Positions 6,129 to 10,526 of a DNA stretch of 12,345 nucleotides are shown here, one piece after another. Under the pieces are notes generated by a model. That model did no database searches. It was not told the origin of the DNA and saw nothing but the letters and a program-made list of their open reading frames with translations. Source of the DNA: Desulfobacterales bacterium (GTDB lineage Bacteria > Desulfobacterota > Desulfobulbia > Desulfobulbales > BM004); NCBI GenBank assembly GCA_012974315.1, contig JAAXQI010000172.1:1-12345 (forward strand). The letters run 5' to 3'. The stretch's first letter is position 1. Each line of letters starts with the position of its first letter. The position numbers were made by a program, and so were the translations under genes.

Positions 6129-7184
6129 TTACTTTTTCATCCTCATGGCAAGTGGCAGGGCAAGACGTAAAGTGGATCTGGAATTTTCATGTTGCTGGCT
6201 CCATATGTCCCCTCCCATGGAGTGGAGGATGCCAGCCACGGTTAATCCACCAACACTGTTTTGTAATTTTTCCTCCAGCATTGCTTCCACGGCTGCTGTC
6301 GGCAGAAACTCTCCGGACCAGATATAATCAAAATAAATAAACTGTTCACCGATATGAGCCTCACAGAAAAGTTCAGTCAACCTTCTTTCCTGTTGAATTT
6401 TATTGGCCAGATGGTCCAGTACAAGAAGAAGCCCGTAGCTGTCAACTCTCACGACTGCTGCCTGATCAGTTGATGCTGTGAAATCTATTGTTTTACTGCG
6501 CAAATGATTTGCAATAAAGCTGAAGAGCGTAGCTGCTTGCATCTCGGTCAGGTGGCTTTGGGTTTGCACGAGAAGGTTGCAGGCCTGATCCAGAGAGTTG
6601 AAGGCTTCTGTCAGGTGCAATGATTCCTGTACCAGAACATTTTCAAAGGCGCTGTGCATGACCGGCGACATCTCCGGATGTTCCGTGAGGTTCTCCAGTG
6701 CTGCCCGCAGATTTGTCATTGGGGCACGAAACGCATCAATTTTCATAAATAAAAGATTGTCCGGTTTGTACCAGGTGGAGACATCTTCGAAAATGATGAC
6801 GAAAAAATTATTATTTACTGTGTGAGACGGGAAGAGACTTAAGCGGCAGCGGAAAAATTTTTCCTGATTGGCTGCTGCATTCATGAACTGTATATAAGGA
6901 TGTATTTCAGGGCCACTTTTTTTGTCCTGCTGCTGATACTGCAGAAGATCCAGGGCGTGCTCAACAGGAGATTGAAGGCATAGGGTATAAAGAGAATCGC
7001 CACTGCTAATTGCTTGACTATCGCCAAATAAATCAGCTGCTGCTTGATTAAACAGGGTTATCTTCCCATCAGGATCGCAGACGATCACACCATCCTGCAG
7101 TTCAAGCAGTAATGTCTGAAGGAGTGCTTCGCGGTCCATCTTTAAATGGCCATCAGGCTTGTCGGGGTTTGGCTTAACTGGCAC
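6129..7184 (-). CDS. PAS-domain protein with degenerate histidine-kinase core (pseudokinase)
   Basis: The 351-residue soluble protein has a PAS domain (about 17-137; LELQDGVIVCDPDGKITLFNQAAADLFG). A dimerisation-helix-like region follows at about 145-205, then a remnant ATPase domain (about 246-346). The segment IDAFRAPMTNLRAAL aligns with the kinase H-box SHELRTPLTSxxAF, putting Asp150 where the phospho-accepting His should be. In the ATPase part, the N-box Asn pair is not recognisable (LLLVLDHLANKI), the G1 DxGxG is absent, and only a trace of G2 (SVGGLTVAGILHSMGG, 310-325) and the terminal RLALPL strand remain. It probably neither binds ATP normally nor autophosphorylates. It lies between the receiver gene and the SSS kinase module in one operon, which suggests a signal-sensing adaptor. 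The start is GTG, chosen because a perfect GGGAGG lies six bases upstream, whereas the in-frame ATG at 7139 has no ribosome site. Confidence 0.85.
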   Translation of the reverse strand: MPVKPNPDKPDGHLKMDREALLQTLLLELQDGVIVCDPDGKITLFNQAAADLFGDSQAISSGDSLYTLCLQSPVEHALDLLQYQQQDKKSGPEIHPYIQFMNAAANQEKFFRCRLSLFPSHTVNNNFFVIIFEDVSTWYKPDNLLFMKIDAFRAPMTNLRAALENLTEHPEMSPVMHSAFENVLVQESLHLTEAFNSLDQACNLLVQTQSHLTEMQAATLFSFIANHLRSKTIDFTASTDQAAVVRVDSYGLLLVLDHLANKIQQERRLTELFCEAHIGEQFIYFDYIWSGEFLPTAAVEAMLEEKLQNSVGGLTVAGILHSMGGDIWSQQHENSRSTLRLALPLAMRMKK

Positions 7185-7190
7185 AGGTTG

Positions 7191-7196
7191 CCTCCC
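7191..7196 (-). promoter_or_regulatory. Ribosome binding site GGGAGG fixing a GTG start
   Basis: On the reverse strand GGGAGG is followed by six bases and then GTG at 7184. This spacing and strength select GTG over the downstream in-frame ATG at 7139. Confidence 0.8.
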
Positions 7197-7220
7197 GGGT
7201 TAATAAAACAGGCTAAAAAA

Positions 7221-7586
7221 TCAGCCAAGCAAAGATTTTACTTTTTCAACGAGTTCCTGGGTGGCAAAGGGTTTTGTTATGTAATCATTTGCACCTAATG
7301 CCAGCCCTTTTTCCCGTTCTACATCCCTGCCTTTGGCTGTCAGCATAATAATCTTTATTTCCTTCCAGGAAGGATTGGCGCGAAGCTCCTGGCATACCTC
7401 ATAGCCATCTTTTCTAGGCATCATCACATCAAGAAGAATCAAGTCCGGAGCTTTTTCGTCAATTGCCTGCATGGCTTCTTCGCCATTGCTCACAGACTGC
7501 ACCTCATAACCTTCTTTTTTCATAAGAAATTCGAGGGACAGTACAATATTGGGCTCGTCATCAACTATAAGGACATATTTTGCCAT
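7221..7586 (-). CDS. Single-domain CheY-like response regulator
   Basis: The 121-residue product is a receiver domain with no output domain. The acidic pocket Asp9-Asp10 (IVDDEPN), the phospho-acceptor Asp53 (LLDVMMP), the switch Thr83 (MLTAKG) and Lys105 (ITKPF) are all present, so it should be phosphorylatable. The start ATG has AAAGGAA about eight bases upstream. It is the first gene of the leftward operon, 36 bp ahead of the pseudokinase gene. With no DNA-binding domain it must act by protein contact or as a phosphate carrier. Candidate partners are the SSS kinase (phospho-His688) in the same operon, with the PAS pseudokinase as a possible target. The sequence resembles PhoB/PilH-type receivers rather than chemotaxis CheY in particular. 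Confidence 0.95.
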   Translation of the reverse strand: MAKYVLIVDDEPNIVLSLEFLMKKEGYEVQSVSNGEEAMQAIDEKAPDLILLDVMMPRKDGYEVCQELRANPSWKEIKIIMLTAKGRDVEREKGLALGANDYITKPFATQELVEKVKSLLG

Positions 7587-7894
7587 GGTATCATTCCTTT
7601 AATATCAAGAGAAATTCATTAGGTCAAAGAAAGATAACTATCCTGAAAAATGTAAAAAATCATTACGTTGCAAAATATTATGTACAATTTGTTAGTCGGG
7701 TGCTCCTCAGCAAATTTATCCGGCTATATCAATGTTTTTTCAAAAAATATTGTAACTTTCCCGATTTGGATGGTAAAGAATGTTAGCTGAAAGAGGAGGA
7801 TTTCGCAACAGAGTATTAAGTTTCCCTGCCAGTAAGTCAGGTTGTGGAAATTTTTGAGAAATAAATAAGACAATTTCATCTTCAGTAACTGTTT
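7587..7894. other. Divergent promoter region, 308 bp
   Basis: This AT-rich region lies between the leftward receiver operon and the rightward kinase-regulator pair, so it should carry promoters for both. No convincing sigma-70 or sigma-54 element was found. A TTGACC on the minus strand (7622-7627) would place its -10 over the ribosome site. The main structure is a T-run/A-run dyad at 7731-7751. A 25-codon ORF (ATG at 7780) has no evident ribosome site or family resemblance and is not called. Confidence 0.6.
7731..7751. promoter_or_regulatory. 21-bp AT-rich dyad at the midpoint of the divergent region
   Basis: The arms AAT-g-TTTTTT and AAAAAA-t-ATT are symmetric around C7741 with one mismatch per arm. 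The centre falls within a base of the midpoint between the two divergent start codons. With no GC stem it is not an intrinsic terminator. It may be a shared operator, or intrinsically curved or nucleoid-protein-binding DNA. Confidence 0.35.
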
Positions 7895-9445
7895 ATGGAA
7901 AATAGAGAGCCAACAAGAGGATTCCCCTCTGGCAACTTTGCTGGAGCAGGCACTGAGCAAGGTGTGCCTGGAGGCTTTTCAGCAAGGCAGATCCATGCCC
8001 AGGAAACCCTGGCTAAGAGCCAGAAACGTTTTCGCTACGCATTTCTGACAAGCCCGGACTCAGTCGCCATTATCAGGGCAAAGGATAAAATCTATACTGA
8101 AATAAATGAGATGTTTTCCCTTTTTTTCGGCTATGCAAAAGAAGATATTATCGGCAAAACTTTTATGGAAGTGGCTGCCTGGCAGGACTCTGAAGAGCAG
8201 AAACAGTTGCTTCGCTCCATTGAGAAAAGGGGGCCGGTTATCAACCGGGAAACCCGTTTTGTTGACACTGAAGGGGTAGTCAAAACGGGCTTGCTTTCCG
8301 TTATGATCATGCCCCTCGACCAGGAGCTCCATTTTGTTTTAGCCATTCGCAATATTGACGTTCTTCGGGTAGTTGAGGAAGCTCTGGAAAAAAGTGAAGC
8401 CCGGCACCGGGAGCTTTTTAACAATATGAGCAGCGGTGTGGCTGTTTTTGAAGCAATAAACGATGGCAAGGATTTTGTTTTCATGGATTTTAACCACGCT
8501 GCTGAGCGTATTGAACACCTGAAGAAAGAAAATGTTCTCGGCAGAAATTTCATTGAGGTTATACCATCAGTTGAAAAATATGGTTTGCTGGATACCTTTA
8601 GAAGGGTGCTTAAAACCGGGAAGCCGGAATACCATCCCGTGGCAATTTATAAAAACGGTGTGCTGAAAATATGTAAAGAGAATTATGTATACCGGCTGCC
8701 ATCCGGTGAAATTGTCGATGTCTATGATGATATCACTGAGCGCAAGAATGCTGAAAGCAAGCTCCTGATGTACCAGGAGAAACTACAATCCCTTGCCTCT
8801 GAGTTGTCATTGGTGGAGGAGCGCGAGAGGCGTTCTATCGCCACCTATCTGCATGATCAGATCGGGCAGACGCTCTCTGTCATTAAAATGCATTGCTTTG
8901 AACTGCGTGATGATCTTAGCTCTCCGGAGCATATTCGCCAGATCGATGAAGTCAACGATTTGGTAAAACAGACCATCCAGGATACCCGGTCCCTTACCTT
9001 TGAATTAAGTCCGCCGGTTCTCTATGAGTTGGGGCTGGTTGCAGCTATTGACTGGCTGGCGGAACAGTTTCAGCTCAAGCATAGGTTGAAATGTATTGTC
9101 GAAAGCGACAATAAGCCCAAGCCGTTGAGCCAGGACTTTGAAGTTGTCCTGTTCCGATCAGTGCGGGAGCTGCTTATAAATATCGTTAAACATGCCGAAG
9201 CAAAAAAGGTAAAAATAACCATCCGGGTCAATAAGAAAAATCTCCGTATCAGGGTTACTGATGACGGTATTGGGTTCAGTCCGAAAACAAAAGCAACCAG
9301 GACATATAAAGAGCAGCAGTTCGGGCTCTTTAGTATCACCGAAAGGATACGCCATCTTGGAGGCAAGCTGGAGGTGGATTCCCAGATGGGGAAAGGTACA
9401 ATGGTAACCCTGGTTGCTCCCCTTAAAGCATCTGACAAGGAGTGA
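7895..9445 (+). CDS. Soluble PAS-PAS sensor histidine kinase (HisKA_3, NarX/DegS type)
   Basis: The 516-residue product lacks membrane segments. It has two PAS domains (about 43-155 and 172-283, the second ending DDITERK), a HisKA_3 dimerisation domain (about 305-372; EERERRSIATYLHDQIGQ, phospho-His320) and an ATPase domain with N-box ELLINIVKHAEA (425-436), G1 DDGIGF (456-461) and FGLFSITERI (476-485). This is the kinase class that pairs with LuxR/NarL regulators, and such a regulator follows after 12 bp. The start is uncertain. ATG 7895 is the first in-frame start after a stop at 7886 but has no clear ribosome site. Codons about 4-33 read as a Gly-rich, atypical segment, while the next frame over 7905-7994 reads like normal protein (SPLATLLEQALSKVCLEAF). 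This suggests two compensating indels. The PAS and kinase parts are intact. Confidence 0.9.
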   Translation: MENREPTRGFPSGNFAGAGTEQGVPGGFSARQIHAQETLAKSQKRFRYAFLTSPDSVAIIRAKDKIYTEINEMFSLFFGYAKEDIIGKTFMEVAAWQDSEEQKQLLRSIEKRGPVINRETRFVDTEGVVKTGLLSVMIMPLDQELHFVLAIRNIDVLRVVEEALEKSEARHRELFNNMSSGVAVFEAINDGKDFVFMDFNHAAERIEHLKKENVLGRNFIEVIPSVEKYGLLDTFRRVLKTGKPEYHPVAIYKNGVLKICKENYVYRLPSGEIVDVYDDITERKNAESKLLMYQEKLQSLASELSLVEERERRSIATYLHDQIGQTLSVIKMHCFELRDDLSSPEHIRQIDEVNDLVKQTIQDTRSLTFELSPPVLYELGLVAAIDWLAEQFQLKHRLKCIVESDNKPKPLSQDFEVVLFRSVRELLINIVKHAEAKKVKITIRVNKKNLRIRVTDDGIGFSPKTKATRTYKEQQFGLFSITERIRHLGGKLEVDSQMGKGTMVTLVAPLKASDKE

Positions 9446-9457
9446 GAAATAAATAAT

Positions 9458-10111
9458 ATGAGCATTCGTGTTCTCATTGCAGACGACCATAAAATCATGC
9501 TGGCCGGGCTCCGCTCCCTGTTGGAAAAGCAGACAGATTTTGAAGTGGTAGGAGAGGCGGAGAATGGCAGGAAGGCGGTACAGATGGCCCAGGAAAAAAC
9601 CCCGGATGTGGTTGTCATGGATGTTTCCATGCCGGATTTAAATGGCATTGAGGCAACCAAACAGATAATTGAAAGTCTGCCGGACACCAGGGTTATTGCC
9701 CTGTCAATGCATTCTGACAAGCGTTTTGTCATGGGGATGTTGCGGGCCGGCGCCTCAGGGTATCTCCTGAAAGATTGTGCTTCACAGGAACTTGCCAATG
9801 CCATTGCCCAGGTGGCAGGGGGCAAAAAGTACTTAAGCCCTGAGATAACAGGGGTTGTCATAGATGACTTTCTGCTCGGGGGTTCGGCAGAAGAAGTTGC
9901 TACTGCTGCATCGCCGTTGAGCCCAAGGGAGCGGGAAGTCCTGCAGCTCATTGCCGAAGGCTGGTCAACAAAACAGATCGCCTCCCACCTCTACGTCAGC
10001 ATAAAAACTATTGAAACCCATCGCAGGCAGATCATGAGAAAGCTTGACCTGCATGCCATTGCCGACCTGACAAAGTATGCTATCAGGGAAGGACTCACCT
10101 CTATAGAGTAG
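9458..10111 (+). CDS. NarL/LuxR-family DNA-binding response regulator
   Basis: The 217-residue protein has a receiver domain (about 3-120) with Asp9-Asp10, phospho-acceptor Asp55 (VMDVSMPD), Ser83 at the switch position and Lys105 (LLKD). A short linker leads to a GerE/LuxR helix-turn-helix (about 153-210; LSPREREVLQLIAEG, TKQIASHLYVSIKTIETHR). It should dimerise and bind DNA when phosphorylated. The gene starts 12 bp after the upstream kinase stop; AAGGAG lies in the kinase 3' end, about 15 bases from the ATG, which is a long spacing. The kinase is the obvious partner. CrbR and ErdR, which control acetate genes and work with SSS-kinases, belong to this class, so cross-talk with the SSS kinase is possible. 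The symporter gene 415 bp downstream is a natural target. No clear terminator follows. Confidence 0.95.
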   Translation: MSIRVLIADDHKIMLAGLRSLLEKQTDFEVVGEAENGRKAVQMAQEKTPDVVVMDVSMPDLNGIEATKQIIESLPDTRVIALSMHSDKRFVMGMLRAGASGYLLKDCASQELANAIAQVAGGKKYLSPEITGVVIDDFLLGGSAEEVATAASPLSPREREVLQLIAEGWSTKQIASHLYVSIKTIETHRRQIMRKLDLHAIADLTKYAIREGLTSIE

Positions 10112-10176
10112 CGGCTCATTCGTTGATAAAAGCAGATCGCGGCACCCATTCTGAAATTCCATAAAAGAATATAAGG

Positions 10177-10193
10177 TTTTACGAAGTGTAAAA
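10177..10193. promoter_or_regulatory. Hyphenated palindrome TTTTAC-N5-GTAAAA
   Basis: The arms are perfect 6-bp complements with a 5-bp centre. The right half, GTGTAAAA (10186-10193), recurs at 10221-10228, 35 bp away, and an opposed TTTAC follows at 10240-10244. The set looks like a cluster of sites for a dimeric regulator just downstream of the LuxR-type regulator gene. Confidence 0.4.
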
Positions 10194-10291
10194 TCAGAGA
10201 ATCCCTTATAGCCCTTTGTAGTGTAAAACTGTTTAATGCTTTACAAACTAACGCATTGATATGATATGCAAAAATTACGTGGAGGGATTGC

Positions 10292-10350
10292 TACATTGTG
10301 GTACAGTGCTTTGGAGCATAAAACCTTGCCCAAGGTATTACAATGTGGTA
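10292..10350 (+). repeat. Imperfect 12-bp direct repeat TACATTGTGGTA / TACAATGTGGTA
   Basis: The copies at 10292-10303 and 10339-10350 differ at one base of 12 and start 47 bp apart. Between them lies the ACCTTG-CC-CAAGGT dyad (10323-10336). These may be binding sites for the adjacent LuxR-type regulator; no known consensus was matched. Confidence 0.4.
10321..10333 (+). repeat. 13-bp repeat AAACCTTGCCCAA, copy 2
   Basis: This copy is identical to 391-403. It overlaps the ACCTTG-CC-CAAGGT dyad (10323-10336), whose symmetry is only partly kept in the first copy, where CAAAGA replaces CAAGGT. Confidence 0.4.
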
Positions 10351-10358
10351 GATATGGC

Positions 10359-10375
10359 ACAATTGTTCTAATTGT
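10359..10375. promoter_or_regulatory. Hyphenated palindrome ACAATT-N5-AATTGT
   Basis: These are perfect 6-bp arms with a 5-bp centre, the same geometry as 10177-10193 but with a different half-site. It lies 152-168 bp upstream of the symporter start codon and could be an operator. Confidence 0.35.
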
Positions 10376-10447
10376 CTACTAAGGGAGAAAAACTTGTAAT
10401 TTCAACAAGTAATTAAGGTATTGCTGGTGGCGGGCCAGGAAACAAAA

Positions 10448-10457
10448 AAGGAGGTGA
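10448..10457 (+). promoter_or_regulatory. Perfect 10-base Shine-Dalgarno sequence without a start codon
   Basis: AAGGAGGTGA is complementary to the 3' end of bacterial 16S rRNA over its full length, yet no ATG, GTG or TTG follows at a normal distance. Its AGGTG (10452-10456) can pair with CACCT (10468-10472), and a small hairpin, CTGC-TACA-GCAG (10471-10482), overlaps the end of that stem. The next ATG (10486) opens a 9-codon ORF that ends at 10515, at the ribosome site of the symporter gene. Confidence 0.45.
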
Positions 10458-10513
10458 CAAAGAAAGACACCTGCTACAGCAGTAAATGAATTCTACACTC
10501 AACTTGCAACAAT

Positions 10514-10520
10514 AAGGAGG
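10514..10520 (+). promoter_or_regulatory. Ribosome binding site AAGGAGG fixing a TTG start
   Basis: AAGGAGG ends six bases before TTG 10527. The frame has no other start codon between the upstream stop (10455-10457) and this TTG. The first in-frame ATG lies about 60 codons downstream, inside a conserved membrane segment. Confidence 0.9.
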
Positions 10521-10526
10521 GGAGCT

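Larger units (their letters stand above)
10112..10526. other. Long leader/promoter region of the symporter gene, 415 bp
   Basis: This region has no convincing protein-coding gene but is dense in repeats. It holds TTTTAC-N5-GTAAAA (10177-10193), a second GTGTAAAA (10221-10228) facing TTTAC (10240-10244), paired 12-mers (10292-10303 and 10339-10350), ACCTTG-CC-CAAGGT (10323-10336), ACAATT-N5-AATTGT (10359-10375) and ACTTGT-N7-ACAAGT (10392-10410). A perfect anti-Shine-Dalgarno match lies at 10448-10457. No confident promoter can be assigned. TGGCAC at 10355-10360 resembles a sigma-54 -24 element, but the -12 GC is missing. A long untranslated leader or several regulator sites are likely. Confidence 0.6.

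Noticed and set aside
7599..7627. Minus-strand TTGACC ... TATTAA promoter-like pair
   Set aside because: The -10 would overlap the ribosome binding site and put the transcript start at the start codon, leaving no leader.
7780..7857. 25-codon ORF in the divergent promoter
   Set aside because: No ribosome site precedes the ATG and no similarity is recognisable.
9070..9951. 293-codon minus-strand frame
   Set aside because: It is antisense to both the kinase and the LuxR-type regulator and is Ser/Arg-rich, as expected from reverse reading of these codons. It has no domain signature.
10355..10371. Possible sigma-54 promoter starting with TGGCAC
   Set aside because: The -24 element fits, but the invariant GC of the -12 element is CT at the required distance.
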